Positions 8,778-18,633 of a DNA stretch of 64,000 bases are shown here, one piece after another; the first letter of the stretch is position 1; every line of letters begins with the position of its first letter. The position numbers and the translations under genes are program-made. The notes under the pieces were generated by a model. That model saw nothing but the letters and a program-made list of their open reading frames with translations. It made no database searches and was not told the DNA's origin. The stretch is taken from assembly GCF_902859935.1 (NCBI RefSeq), contig NZ_CADIKI010000016.1:1-64000 (forward strand). The letters run 5' to 3'. The DNA comes from Paraburkholderia fynbosensis (GTDB lineage: Bacteria > Pseudomonadota > Gammaproteobacteria > Burkholderiales > Burkholderiaceae).

Positions 8778-9827
8778 TTACTTCGAAGCCCACGAAGAAA
8801 AGCGCTGCTCCAGTTCATCCCCGTGATCGGTCCAGAACGCCAGATTCTGCAGCACCGCGTTCTTGCCGTTGGCCGGCGAATTCGGCAGATTCGCGAGCGT
8901 CTTCGGGTCGAGCGCCTTGATCGCCGCCACGTTCACGGGACCGTACGCGATGTGCTGCGCGTAGTCCTGCTGCGGTTTCGACGACAGCGTATAGGCGATG
9001 TACTTCTCCGCCAACGCCTTGTTCGGCGAACCCTTCGGAATCGCCCAGTAGTCGAGGTCGTAGATGCTGCCGTTCCACACCACCTTGAGGTTCTTGCCTT
9101 CCTTCTGCGCGGCGTCGATGCGGCCGTTGTACGCGGTGGACATCACCACGTCGCCCGCGACGAGAAATTGCGGCGGCTGCGCGCCCGCTTCCCACCACTG
9201 GATGTTCGGCTTCAGTTCGTCGAGCTTCTTGAAGGCGCGGTCCTGGCCTTCCTTGGTGGCGAGCACCTTGTAGACGTCCTTCGGCGGCACGCCGTCGGCC
9301 ATCAGCGCGAATTCGAGGTTGTAGCGCGCGCCCTTGCGCATCGCGCGCTTGCCGGGGAATTTCTTCACGTCCCAGAAATCGGCCCAGCCGTTCGGCGCGG
9401 TTTTCAACTTGTCGGCGTTATACGCGAGCGCCGTCGACCACACGAAAAAGCCGACGCCGCACGTTTGCGGCGCTTCGGGAATCAGATCCGACTTCTTGCC
9501 GATCTTCGACCAGTCGAGCTTCTCGTACAGTCCTTCGTCGCAACCCCGGCCGATGTCGCCCGATTCGACTTCCACCACGTCCCAGTTCACATGCTTGGCT
9601 TCGACCATCGCCTTCACTTTGGCCTGCTCGCCGTTGTATTCGACGGCGGTCACCTTATTGCCGGTTTGCGATTCGAACGGCTGGTTGAAGGCGGCTTTCT
9701 GCGCATCGCCGTTCGCGCCGCCGAAGTTGACGACCGTCAGCTCGGCTGCATTGACCTGCGCGGCTCCCAGCGCGAGCGCGAGCGCACCGACAGCGATGGC
9801 GCAGCGCGATTTCCCGATTGTGTTCAT
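8778..9827 (-). CDS. PotD/PotF-like periplasmic substrate-binding protein
   Basis: 349 residues. The ATG at 9827 has AGGAG at good spacing and opens a Sec signal peptide (CAIAVGALALALGAAQVNA followed by AELTVVNFGG). The mature part is a type 2 periplasmic binding fold of the spermidine/putrescine family, with motifs such as WDVVEVESGDIGRGCDEGLY and YDLDYWAIPKGSPNK. It would deliver substrate to the two downstream permeases. Fits in the operon between ATPase and permeases; the ligand cannot be read from the sequence. Confidence 0.92.
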   Translation of the reverse strand: MNTIGKSRCAIAVGALALALGAAQVNAAELTVVNFGGANGDAQKAAFNQPFESQTGNKVTAVEYNGEQAKVKAMVEAKHVNWDVVEVESGDIGRGCDEGLYEKLDWSKIGKKSDLIPEAPQTCGVGFFVWSTALAYNADKLKTAPNGWADFWDVKKFPGKRAMRKGARYNLEFALMADGVPPKDVYKVLATKEGQDRAFKKLDELKPNIQWWEAGAQPPQFLVAGDVVMSTAYNGRIDAAQKEGKNLKVVWNGSIYDLDYWAIPKGSPNKALAEKYIAYTLSSKPQQDYAQHIAYGPVNVAAIKALDPKTLANLPNSPANGKNAVLQNLAFWTDHGDELEQRFSSWASK

Positions 9828-9923
9828 GGTGTGTTCTCCTTTGGTGGTGTGCATCAAGCTGAGTACAGTGCGACTTGTTATGTGCTGCCTTGCCTGCGTC
9901 GAACCGCCAGGCGTCCGACACGC

Positions 9924-11021
9924 TCACGCCGCCGCGAACACCCGCAGATGCTCGGCCGCAAACTCGAGTGCGACGGGCGCACCAGGCGTGAAGGTGTCGA
10001 GCGCGGCGGTGCCGAGCGGCACCTTGACGAAGCACTCGTCCTGCTCACGCACGCCGCAGCGCATGCGCACGTGGTCGCCGAAATAGATCAGCCCGCGCGC
10101 TTCGCCGCTGAGCGCGTTGGCGCCCGGCCGCGTCGAACCGTTCGCGAGTTTCATGCGCTCGGGCCGGATGCAGGCGATCGCGGGCGCACCCGTGCGCGCC
10201 TCGCCGATATGGCGCCCGGTCAAACGCGTGCCGTCGCTCAGATGAAGCTCGCAATACTCGCCCTCGACATTCGCGATCGTGCCGCGCAGTTTGTTGCTGT
10301 CGCCGATGAAGTTCGCGACGAACTCGTTGCACGGCGATTCATAGAGACGATCGACCGTATCGAGCTGCTGCACGATGCCTTTGTCGAATACGGCGACGCG
10401 GTCGGACATGGTGAGCGCCTCGCCCTGATCGTGCGTGACGTACACGAAGGTGACGCCGAGCTTCTCATGCAGCGATTTGAGCTCGTACTGCATGTGTTCG
10501 CGCAACTGCTTGTCGAGTGCGCCGAGCGGCTCGTCCATCAGCACGAGCTTCGGTTCGAACACCAGCGCCCGCGCCAGCGCGATGCGCTGCTGCTGGCCGC
10601 CGGACAGCTGCGCCGGATAGCGTTTCGCGAAGCTCTCCATGCGCACCATCTTCAGCGCGTTGTGGGTGCGATGCGCGCGCTCTTCCGCGGAATGCCTGCG
10701 CACGGTCAACGGATAGGCGACGTTCTGCTCGACCGTCAGATGCGGGAACAGCGCGTAGTTCTGAAACACCATGCCGATGTTGCGCTTATGCGGCGGCACC
10801 GTATTAAGCAACGTGCCGTCGAGCCAGATCTCGCCGCCGGTGGGAAATTCGAAGCCCGCCAGCATCATCAGACAGGTGGTCTTGCCTGAGCCGGACGGCC
10901 CGAGCAGCGTCAGGAACTCGCCCTGATAGATATCCAGATCGAGCTGTTTGACGACCAGCGTTTCGCCGTCGTAGGTCTTGCGTACACCTCGAAAGCTGAC
11001 GATCACGTCATCGGTTTTCAT
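9924..11021 (-). CDS. PotA-like ABC transporter ATP-binding protein
   Basis: 365 residues. Walker A LGPSGSGKTT (about 41-50), Q-loop MVFQNYALFPH, signature LSGGQQQRIALARAL, Walker B LVLMDEP and the switch His in VTHDQ are all intact. The C-terminal third is the TOBE regulatory domain usual in PotA/CysA-type importers. GGAGACGAGGGC precedes the ATG. It is the first gene of the operon and diverges from the MocR-type regulator, with a 173-base control region between them. Confidence 0.94.
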   Translation of the reverse strand: MKTDDVIVSFRGVRKTYDGETLVVKQLDLDIYQGEFLTLLGPSGSGKTTCLMMLAGFEFPTGGEIWLDGTLLNTVPPHKRNIGMVFQNYALFPHLTVEQNVAYPLTVRRHSAEERAHRTHNALKMVRMESFAKRYPAQLSGGQQQRIALARALVFEPKLVLMDEPLGALDKQLREHMQYELKSLHEKLGVTFVYVTHDQGEALTMSDRVAVFDKGIVQQLDTVDRLYESPCNEFVANFIGDSNKLRGTIANVEGEYCELHLSDGTRLTGRHIGEARTGAPAIACIRPERMKLANGSTRPGANALSGEARGLIYFGDHVRMRCGVREQDECFVKVPLGTAALDTFTPGAPVALEFAAEHLRVFAAA

Positions 11022-11150
11022 GCCCTCGTCTCCTGTCGATGGGAGTTGACGCCTTAGCGCTTACTCCGATCCCATGCAGTTTCATCCGGCGCGCACCTGC
11101 TGCACGGCAGCGGGATTGCATCGATTGCGTGGCTCACTATAGACCGTTAC

Positions 11151-11193
11151 GGTTCTACAATATGGAACCATTTCATTATTCCGGATAGAACCA
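11151..11193. promoter_or_regulatory. Candidate MocR-type operator between regulator and transporter
   Basis: An inverted repeat GGTTCTACAATATGGAACC spans 11151-11169. A second GAACCA at 11188-11193 repeats the one at 11165-11170 in direct orientation, 23 bases away, about two helical turns. GntR/aminotransferase regulators often bind paired direct repeats in such divergent regions. The last copy touches the proposed start of the regulator, which would suit autoregulation. Confidence 0.5.
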
Positions 11194-11194
11194 C

Positions 11195-12742
11195 TTGGAC
11201 ACGGTGATTTTGTCGGACTGGCTCGCCGCGCGGCTCGACCGCGGCGCCGCCGAACCGGTCTACCGGCAGACGTTGCGGCTGATGCAGCAGGCCATCCTGA
11301 CCGGCCAGTTGCCGCCCGGCACCAAGCTGCCCAGCTCGCGCACGCTCGCCGAAGACCTCGGCATCGCGCGCAACACGGTGCTGCACGTCTACGACCAGTT
11401 GACCGCCGAAGGCTATGTGATCTCGACCACCGGCAGCGGCACCTATGTCGCCGACACGCGCCCGGACTCGGCTGCGGTGAATACGCGCCGCAAACCGGCG
11501 GTGGCGGAGGTCGGCGCACGAGGCGCGTTGCCCGGGGAAATCCCGAAGCCACCCAAACGCGACTTGAGCGATCTGTCGAATCGCGGACGACGCCTGATCC
11601 ACCAGGCCGGCGTCTCCGCCAAGCAGTGGGGCGCGTTCATGCCGGGCGTGCCCGATGTCGCGGAATTTCCCGCGCGCACGTGGAGCCGCCTGCAGGCGCG
11701 CTTGTGGAAGGAAGCCAATCCCGATCTGCTCACCTATGCGCCCGGCGGCGGCTACCGGCCGTTGCGGCGGGCGCTGTCGGACTATCTGCGGGTCGCGCGC
11801 TCGGTGAATTGCACCGCGGACCAGATCATCATCACGACGGGCATTCATCAGTCGATCGACCTTGCGGTGCGTCTGTTGACCGACGTCGGCGATCGCGCCT
11901 GGGTCGAGGAGCCGTGCTATTGGGGCGCGCGCAGCGTGCTGCAATCGTCGGGGGTGACGCTGGTGCCGGTGCCGGTCGACGACGAAGGTCTGAATCCGCG
12001 CGAACAGGATTTGCAACAGCCGCCGCGTCTCGCGCTCGTCACGCCGTCGCATCAGTATCCGCTCGGCATGGTGATGAGCCTCGCGCGCCGCCGCACGCTG
12101 CTCGAATATGCGCGCCAGCACAACGTGTGGATCATCGAGGACGACTACGACAGCGAGTTCCGCTACGGCAGCCGCCCGCTCGCGTCGCTGCAGGGCCTCG
12201 ACGACGCCGGCCAGGTGATCTACGTGGGCAGCCTCGGCAAGATGCTGTTTCCGGGCTTGCGCATGGGCTACATGATCGCGCCGGAGCATCTGGTGGATAC
12301 GTTTCGCACCGGCGTCGCGGAGCTGTATCGCGAAGGGCAGTTGATGCAGCAGGCCGTGATGACCGACTTCATCATGGACGGGCATCTCACGTCGCATGTG
12401 CGGCGCATGCGGGCGCTGTACGGCGAGCGCAGGCAGATTCTGATCGACGCGATCACCGCGCGCTTCGGCAGCGAACTGCCCGTGATGGGCGACGAGGCGG
12501 GTCTGCACCTGGTCCTGGGCCTGCCGGATCACGCGAACGATCGCGCGGTGACGGCCGCCGCGTTCGATGCCGGCGTGATCGTGCGGCCGCTTGCGAGCTA
12601 CTACAGCGTCGATCCGCCGCCCCGGCGCGGACTGTTGCTCGGCTATGCGTGCGTGGCGAACGACAAGATCGGCCCCGCGTTCGACACGCTCGCGCGCGTG
12701 ATCGAGCAGACCGCGTTGAAAGCGCCGACGCGCGCCGCCTGA
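11195..12742 (+). CDS. MocR/PdxR-family regulator (GntR helix-turn-helix fused to aminotransferase domain)
   Basis: 515 residues from a TTG at 11195; a GTG at 11204 is an equally possible start. Residues about 20-90 form a GntR-type winged helix (LPSSRTLAEDLGIARNTVLHVYDQL), followed by a linker and a fold-type I aminotransferase-like domain that holds PLP. The PLP lysine motif is YVGSLGKML. Family members sense PLP or its adducts with amines, for example GabR with GABA. Divergence from a polyamine-type ABC operon suggests it controls that operon in response to a related amine; this is inferred. Confidence 0.9.
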   Translation: MDTVILSDWLAARLDRGAAEPVYRQTLRLMQQAILTGQLPPGTKLPSSRTLAEDLGIARNTVLHVYDQLTAEGYVISTTGSGTYVADTRPDSAAVNTRRKPAVAEVGARGALPGEIPKPPKRDLSDLSNRGRRLIHQAGVSAKQWGAFMPGVPDVAEFPARTWSRLQARLWKEANPDLLTYAPGGGYRPLRRALSDYLRVARSVNCTADQIIITTGIHQSIDLAVRLLTDVGDRAWVEEPCYWGARSVLQSSGVTLVPVPVDDEGLNPREQDLQQPPRLALVTPSHQYPLGMVMSLARRRTLLEYARQHNVWIIEDDYDSEFRYGSRPLASLQGLDDAGQVIYVGSLGKMLFPGLRMGYMIAPEHLVDTFRTGVAELYREGQLMQQAVMTDFIMDGHLTSHVRRMRALYGERRQILIDAITARFGSELPVMGDEAGLHLVLGLPDHANDRAVTAAAFDAGVIVRPLASYYSVDPPPRRGLLLGYACVANDKIGPAFDTLARVIEQTALKAPTRAA

Positions 12743-12759
12743 TCGACGAGCAGCGCGTC

Positions 12760-12780
12760 ACGCCACGTCACGCGTGGCGT
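12760..12780. terminator. Hairpin between convergent genes
   Basis: ACGCCACG and CGTGGCGT form a perfect 8-bp stem with loop TCACG between the end of the MocR-type gene and the end of the DUF748 gene. No T tract follows on either strand, so factor-independent termination is not assured. Confidence 0.4.
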
Positions 12781-12799
12781 CGCAAGCCGCTCACACCGC

Positions 12800-15700
12800 T
12801 CACTTCAGACCGAAGTCGACGCGCGTGGTCGCGCCCTTGTCCTTGATGCCGTCCGCGTTCAGCTTCGGCGCGACGATGAACACGCGGCTGCTGTCGATCT
12901 TGCCGTCCAGATACTGCTGCACGCTCTGCGCGCGCTGCTGCGCGAGCTGGCGCAGGCTGGCTTCGTCGATCGGCGCGTTGGCGGCCAGCGCGCTCTTCAT
13001 GTCGTCGTCCGGCACGCTTTTGGTCAGCCCGACGAAGTTGCGCGGCTTCTTGAAGTCCGCGGCCTTGTAGGCCTTCGTCAGGTATTTGTCGTACTCCTTG
13101 GGATCGATCGTGACGGTCGACAGATCGACGCTCTCGCCGTTGCCCACCACGTCCTTGATCTTCTGCTGCTTGACGAGGCGCTCCACGTATCGGGTGCGCA
13201 GCGCCGGTTCATCGACAGCCGGATCGACCCGGCCGATCAGATCCATGCGCACCGAGGTCTTGTCGGCCAGTGCCTTCACGATCGTGTCGAGCTTTTTGGT
13301 GTCCGCGTCCGTGAGTTTCGCCGAGCCCGGCTCGAACTCGACATAGCCCAATTCCTCGCCGCTACCGCCGAACGCGTTAGCGATCAGCGAGAACGGCGCG
13401 GTCACCGCTTTCTGCAACAGATTGAGCACCGCATGCCAGATCAGACCGCCGACGCTGAACTCGGGATTCGACAGCGAGCCCGACACCGGCAGATTCACGT
13501 CGATTTCGCCGCGCGAGTTCTTCAGCAACGAAATCGCGAGACGCACCGGCAGCTTGGTCGCCGTGTCGTTGTCGATGTGGTCGCCGAACGTGAGCTGGTC
13601 GATGAACAGGTGGTTGTCCGCGTTCAGTTGATCGTTGTCGAGCTTGTAGTGCAGATCGACGTTCAGCTTGCCCTTGGTGATCGGATAGCCGGCATATTTC
13701 GACGAATACGGCGTGAGGTTGGTCAGCTCGATATCGTGCGCGCTCGCGGTCAGATCGAGCGCCGGTTTGGCGATCAGCGGATTGACGGTGCCGCGAATCG
13801 ACAGCGGTCCGTTGGCCGCCAGTTTCGCGGCGATGTCCACCGGCGCGGGCGTGCTCGACTGCGTGCCGAACGCGCCGACCGTGCCCTGGATGCCGACCAG
13901 ATTCGCGGTGAAATTCGGCTTGATGAAGTTGTCCGTGTACGTGACGCGGCCCTGCTGCAGCACCAGTTGACCGAAGTGCAGCTTGACCGGGTTTTGCGGC
14001 GGCGTGGCGGCCGTGACCGTGGCGGGCGCGGCAGGCGTTGCAGACGAAGCCTGAACCGGCGCGGACGCCGCGGCCACTGCCGATGCCGCGGGCGGCGTCA
14101 GTTGCACGGGCTCGGCGCCGCTCTTGTCGCGCGTCAGCGATTGCGCGGCGCCGTCTTCATGCGCGACCACGTCGCTCAGATTCAGCTTGCCTTGTGCGTT
14201 CAACAGCACGCGTCCATAGAACTTCGTGAACGTCACGCGGCCCGCGTCCACCACCGTGCCGTGTTCGTCGTAGGCAGCCTTCAGGTTGGACAGCGCGAGC
14301 GAGCCCCATCCCGCGAACGGGTCCGAGGTCGCCTTGTCGAGCATGCGCACGTCGACGAGCGCCATGTCGCCGTGATAGTTCGCCTTCAACGACTTCGCCT
14401 GCGTCAGCGCGAGATCGCCATTCGCATTGAGCAACGCGCTCGCAATCACCGCGTTCAGCTTGCCGCCGAAGTACGGCTCGAAAGCCGCCGCGTCGAGCCG
14501 GTTCGCGTTCACCTTCACGGCCACCTTGAGCGGCGTCGCCGTGACGTCGCCCTTCACGCCGAGCGTGCCTTTCCTGTTCAGTGTGGCTTGCAGATCGACC
14601 GGCAGCGGACGGCTCAGGTCGTCGCTGATCTGCTGCACTTTCAACTGCAGCGGCGTGATGCTCAGCTTCACAGGCTGCGGCGTGGTGTGGTCGGTGAAAT
14701 TGGCGGTCGCATCTTTCAGCGTCAACTCGCCGATCTTGTAGTGCCACGCCGGCCCCTCGGCGTGCGCCTGTTTGGCCGCGCGCACCGCGGTGCGCTGCTG
14801 CGCGGCCTCGTGCGGCCCGGCAAGCGAGGCGAGGTTGATGCTGCCGTCTTTGAGCCGCTGGGCGTCGATCGCGAGGCCGGTCGTGGCGACGCTGGTCACG
14901 TCCGCCGTGCGCGCGGCCAAGTCCACCTGCTTGACCACCACACTGCCTTGCGCGAGCGACACCACCGGCTGTTTGTCGCCACGCGCGGCCAGCTTCAGCG
15001 ATTGCAGGTCCAACTGCGTATCGGTGACTATCACGGCCGCTGGCGACTTCGACCAGTTCGTGTCGATATTCGTCGTCACGGACAGCGCGCCGTCCGTCAC
15101 TTGCGCGGCGGTCGCGGTGTCGAGGTAGGGCTGCAACTGCGGCAGTTTCAGCGACTTCAGATCGAGCTTCGCGCTGGCCGTTTTCGCGGCGAGCCCGAGC
15201 TTGCCCTCGGCGGCGAGCGAACCGGCGCCGTCCTTGAAGTCGGTGTTCAGCGTGTAATGCGCGGGCGCGTTGGCGAGCGTCGAAAAATCGTTCAGCGTCA
15301 CCGCGAGTTTTTGCAGACCGAGATCGACAGGACGGGAGGCCGCTTCGTCGTGCACGTTGACGGTGCCGTCGTTGAGCACGAAGCGTTTGATCGTCAGGTC
15401 CAGCGGCGCGCCTTTTTCCGCGGTGTTCGCCTTCGCGCCGGACGCCGCTGCCGGTGCGCTCGCCGCGGGCTGCGGCGCCCCCGCTTCGGATCCGGGCGCG
15501 CTCGCGGAAGCCGCCGCGTGCGGCGCGGCCGGCGCGGGCGCGAACATCCGCTCGACGCTCAGCACGCCGTCCTTGTCACGCGCGAGACTCGCGCTCGGCG
15601 CATCGATGCGGATCTCGTCGAAGTGATAGAGGCTTTTCAGCGGCTCCAGCGTCGCGGCGGCGACGTGCACCGCGCGCGCCGCGAAGAACGGCGCCTTGCC

Positions 15701-16600
15701 CTGATCCTGCACGTCCACGTCGTTCATGTCGACGGTGCCTGTCACGCGCAGCGAAGGCGCGTCGTTCGACATCACGAAATTGAGCTTCAGATCGGTGGAC
15801 AGCTTGCCGGACTGCAGGATCACCGGCAGCTTGGTCGGCACATAGGACATCAGGCGCGGCACGTCGAGCCCGTCGAAACGCAGCGACACTTCCGACTCAC
15901 GCGAGGCCGCGAACGGCTTGGTCTTGCCGTCGATGGCGAGCGGACTGCCGTCGATGCGCGCGCGCAGCAGCGGCTCGACGAAGATATCGGTTTTCGAAGG
16001 CAGCGTAGCGATGAACGGAATGCCGAGCTTCCATTGATCGATCACGTGCGTCGCGCCGAGCAGCTTGTCGTCGAACGTGATCTGACCGTTTTCGAGGCGG
16101 ATGTTCGACACCGAAAACAGCGTCGGCTTGCTATCGGGCTTGGCCGGCTGGCTCGCGAACTTCTCGATCAGATCGGTGAAATTGAAGCGCTGCGCATCGT
16201 AGCGAACGATATGAAAGCGCGGCGAGTCGAGCTGCACTTCGTCGACGATCGGCGCGCCGCGAAACAGCGAACTCCACGACGGCTTGACGATGAGCCGCTC
16301 AATATCGACGAAATCGCCCGCGCCGCCGCGCTCGCCGATATGCACGCGATCGGCTTCGAGCCGCAGCGTGTATGGATTGAGCGCGATGCGGCCGATCGTG
16401 GCCGGACGATCGAGCTGCTTGCTGAGCTGTTGCTCGGCGACGTGACGAATCAGCGGCGGTGCCGCGAAAAAGCCGAGCAGACCGAACAAGACGAGAAAGA
16501 TCAGCAGACCTATTAGGACGCGCCGTGTACGGCGTGACTGCGCGGCTTCGCGAACGGTCTGTATGGAAGATGCTAGTGATGCTTTATTGAGGCTTGCCAT
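12800..16600 (-). CDS. DUF748/AsmA-like large envelope protein
   Basis: 1266 residues from the ATG at 16600 (MASLNKASLASS); the frame is open further upstream but that part lacks protein-like composition. One membrane helix near residues 28-48 (VLIGLLIFLVLFGLLGFFAA) anchors a long periplasmic region rich in beta-strand patterns and repeated blocks typical of DUF748 proteins in the AsmA superfamily. A Pro/Ala-rich linker interrupts it twice. The last 150 residues include GYVEFEPGSAKLTDADTKKL, resembling an OmpA-like start. AsmA-family proteins are thought to bridge inner and outer membranes and carry lipid; no specific role is known for this one. It is transcribed alone. Confidence 0.85.
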   Translation of the reverse strand: MASLNKASLASSIQTVREAAQSRRTRRVLIGLLIFLVLFGLLGFFAAPPLIRHVAEQQLSKQLDRPATIGRIALNPYTLRLEADRVHIGERGGAGDFVDIERLIVKPSWSSLFRGAPIVDEVQLDSPRFHIVRYDAQRFNFTDLIEKFASQPAKPDSKPTLFSVSNIRLENGQITFDDKLLGATHVIDQWKLGIPFIATLPSKTDIFVEPLLRARIDGSPLAIDGKTKPFAASRESEVSLRFDGLDVPRLMSYVPTKLPVILQSGKLSTDLKLNFVMSNDAPSLRVTGTVDMNDVDVQDQGKAPFFAARAVHVAAATLEPLKSLYHFDEIRIDAPSASLARDKDGVLSVERMFAPAPAAPHAAASASAPGSEAGAPQPAASAPAAASGAKANTAEKGAPLDLTIKRFVLNDGTVNVHDEAASRPVDLGLQKLAVTLNDFSTLANAPAHYTLNTDFKDGAGSLAAEGKLGLAAKTASAKLDLKSLKLPQLQPYLDTATAAQVTDGALSVTTNIDTNWSKSPAAVIVTDTQLDLQSLKLAARGDKQPVVSLAQGSVVVKQVDLAARTADVTSVATTGLAIDAQRLKDGSINLASLAGPHEAAQQRTAVRAAKQAHAEGPAWHYKIGELTLKDATANFTDHTTPQPVKLSITPLQLKVQQISDDLSRPLPVDLQATLNRKGTLGVKGDVTATPLKVAVKVNANRLDAAAFEPYFGGKLNAVIASALLNANGDLALTQAKSLKANYHGDMALVDVRMLDKATSDPFAGWGSLALSNLKAAYDEHGTVVDAGRVTFTKFYGRVLLNAQGKLNLSDVVAHEDGAAQSLTRDKSGAEPVQLTPPAASAVAAASAPVQASSATPAAPATVTAATPPQNPVKLHFGQLVLQQGRVTYTDNFIKPNFTANLVGIQGTVGAFGTQSSTPAPVDIAAKLAANGPLSIRGTVNPLIAKPALDLTASAHDIELTNLTPYSSKYAGYPITKGKLNVDLHYKLDNDQLNADNHLFIDQLTFGDHIDNDTATKLPVRLAISLLKNSRGEIDVNLPVSGSLSNPEFSVGGLIWHAVLNLLQKAVTAPFSLIANAFGGSGEELGYVEFEPGSAKLTDADTKKLDTIVKALADKTSVRMDLIGRVDPAVDEPALRTRYVERLVKQQKIKDVVGNGESVDLSTVTIDPKEYDKYLTKAYKAADFKKPRNFVGLTKSVPDDDMKSALAANAPIDEASLRQLAQQRAQSVQQYLDGKIDSSRVFIVAPKLNADGIKDKGATTRVDFGLK

Positions 16601-16838
16601 GCTCGGTTTTGGGTAGTGCGGCGGCAAGCCCGCCGCGAAAACGAAAATCCCGCAAGCGGCAGTATAAGGTGTGAACGTGGTGTGGGATAGGAATGTCAGC
16701 CGCGGCTTCGAGATCCGGCCGGCTGATGGCGCCGTTTGTCCGCCGCCGCGAGGCGATGAACAGATGGCGTTCGATGCGTCAGCGGGTGCGTGGCTGTCAT
16801 CTCGCTGACGCATTGCGCCGGCAGATTTCACCGGCGCG

Positions 16839-16877
16839 TTTCGTCGACACAGTTAGCTCGATTTCGTAAACACAGTT
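16839..16877. repeat. Short direct repeat downstream of the DUF1254 gene
   Basis: TTTCGTCGACACAGTT at 16839-16854 and TTTCGTAAACACAGTT at 16862-16877 are near-identical 16-mers 23 bases apart. A hairpin GCGCCGG...CCGGCGC lies just before them. Function unknown. Confidence 0.45.
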
Positions 16878-16889
16878 GACCGAAACATT

Positions 16890-18308
16890 TCACTGACGCA
16901 CGACGGCCGGCGGTTGCCAACTGCCGTCGGTCGCTTGCGGTTTCGGTGCGTAAAGGCGCAGCACCAGTTGCATATCCGTGCGCGGCGCCGGCAGCCAATT
17001 GCCGTTTCGCGCGCGCGCGGACGACACGGTCACATCGAGCGAACCGTCGCGATTGCGGCGTGCGCCGTTGCGATCGCCCACCGCAAGACGCGCCGGCGCG
17101 CTGTCGCCCAATGCGCCGTCGCGCGTGTAGGCGGTGATCGACCAGAAGCCGTGGACCGGCGGCAACTGGTTCGGCGCGAAGTGAATGACGTAGCGGTTCG
17201 CGCCGTTCAGCGGATGGCCGTCGCTGTCCTGGGTGACGACCGCGCGCACTTCGTCGTCGCAGGTGCCGATGCCCGGTTGCGCACTCGCAGCGTAGGCGCG
17301 CAACGCGTAGTCGGGGCCGTAGTTGCCGACACCTTCGCCGAACCAGCTCCAGCCATTGCCGGTCAGCATGTTGGAAGGCGGCGTGCCGACGCGCTCGTGG
17401 CCGTCGGCGAGACCTGCCGCGATCGCGTCGCGCGCGCGAGGCAGCTTCACCGGGTTGCCGGGCGTCACACCGAGGTCCGCGAGAATTTTCAGCGCGTGGG
17501 GATCGGCCGGTGTCGGCGGATTGTCAGGCAAGGCGTCCGCGAGACGGCTGAAGAAGCCGTTTGCGTCGAGCGCGGCCACTTGCGCGGCGGGCGTGCCGGC
17601 GGCCGCGGACGCGCTATCGGCGGCGTTGCCGCGCGGCGGCGCGACCGGGGCCGAGCGCGAATCGGCACCATAGGCGCTCAGCGGCGCGACGCGAATCGCG
17701 CGTTGCAGTTTGCGGACCGCCGTCAGGTCGCGCGCGCCGTTCGACTGGATTCGCACGCTCACCCATGCGTTGGCGCTCGGCACGTCGACGCGCTTCACGC
17801 CCCTGGGCAGTTCGCCCTGCCAGCCCGGGCCGACGAACGCGATGGTCTGCGCCTTGATGCCCTTCGCGCCGGTCGCGAACTGCGGGCCGGTCGACCACAC
17901 CACATTGGTCCACATGTCGAGCACGCGGGCATCGACGTAGCGGCCGTGCGAGTCGGGCAAGGACACGAGCACCGGCTCGCTGCCGACGTCGAGCCAGCCG
18001 GTCGAGTCGAGCGTGTCGACGCCCGGCTGCGGCGGATTGGCCGCGCCGATCGGCGGCAGCGCTTGGGCGTGCCGCAGCGTATTGAGAGGCGCCTGGCCCG
18101 GATCGGTGCCGATCGCGGCGTCGCGCGCCACCCCCATCAGCACGAGCGGATAGCCGAATACGTACGAATCGGCGACTTCATCCGTGATCCAGCCGGTAGA
18201 TTTGGGCGTCGCGGACGGGGTCGACGCGCAACCGGCCAGAAAAGCGAGGCCTGCGAGCGATGCGCAGGTCCAGTGAATCGAAAACAGTTCTCGGCGATTT
18301 TTTATCAT
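16890..18308 (-). CDS. DUF1254/DUF1214-domain lipoprotein
   Basis: 472 residues from the ATG at 18308. It starts with a lipoprotein signal ending LAFLAGC (Cys near residue 27). The DUF1254 part follows (YVFGYPLVLMGVARD, LPDSHGRYVDARVLDMWTNV), and the C-terminal half contains the DUF1214 signature (NRYVIHFAPNQLPPVHGFWS and ITAYTRDGALG). Such proteins are widespread, envelope-located and without proven function. An Ala/Pro-rich linker lies near residue 240. A longer frame from 18461 would disrupt the lipoprotein signal, so the internal ATG is preferred. Confidence 0.87.
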   Translation of the reverse strand: MIKNRRELFSIHWTCASLAGLAFLAGCASTPSATPKSTGWITDEVADSYVFGYPLVLMGVARDAAIGTDPGQAPLNTLRHAQALPPIGAANPPQPGVDTLDSTGWLDVGSEPVLVSLPDSHGRYVDARVLDMWTNVVWSTGPQFATGAKGIKAQTIAFVGPGWQGELPRGVKRVDVPSANAWVSVRIQSNGARDLTAVRKLQRAIRVAPLSAYGADSRSAPVAPPRGNAADSASAAAGTPAAQVAALDANGFFSRLADALPDNPPTPADPHALKILADLGVTPGNPVKLPRARDAIAAGLADGHERVGTPPSNMLTGNGWSWFGEGVGNYGPDYALRAYAASAQPGIGTCDDEVRAVVTQDSDGHPLNGANRYVIHFAPNQLPPVHGFWSITAYTRDGALGDSAPARLAVGDRNGARRNRDGSLDVTVSSARARNGNWLPAPRTDMQLVLRLYAPKPQATDGSWQPPAVVRQ

Positions 18309-18633
18309 TCGTTCAGGTGGCGGAACGTGCGGTCCTATGGGAAATGCCGGTGCGCAGCGATGCCTGCATGCGTGGCCTCCCAAAGCCCAGCGCAGCCAGA
18401 TCGCGATTCGCGATGCCGACAACATCGGGTTGTATCGTATCCTTGTTAGCCAGGCAAGCACAAAGGTGGAGATCGCGCCTTATCGCATGCGGGAGTGGTC
18501 CATCTAAGATGCGGTTGACGCTTTTACGCAGATTCGCTCCGGCGCGCGGCACCCGTCGCGCTTGCTAACACACCGACGTTTTTGCCTTTGCGTCCTTTGC
18601 GTCTTTTCGCCCTTTCGTATCCGGAGCGCTTCA
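18309..18633. other. Divergent intergenic region
   Basis: 325 bases between the DUF1254 and PaiB-like genes. It must contain two promoters, but I could not place either convincingly. A short tandem TTTGCGTCC/TTTGCGTCT occurs at about 18591-18606. Confidence 0.4.

Noticed and set aside
8682..10889. Open frame of 735 codons on the plus strand
   Set aside because: It crosses the binding protein and ATPase genes in antisense, with Arg-rich shadow composition and no motif.
13433..16516. Open frame of 1027 codons on the plus strand
   Set aside because: It is antisense to the DUF748 gene and has Arg/His-rich composition produced by the high-GC third-position bias of the opposite strand; no domain is present.
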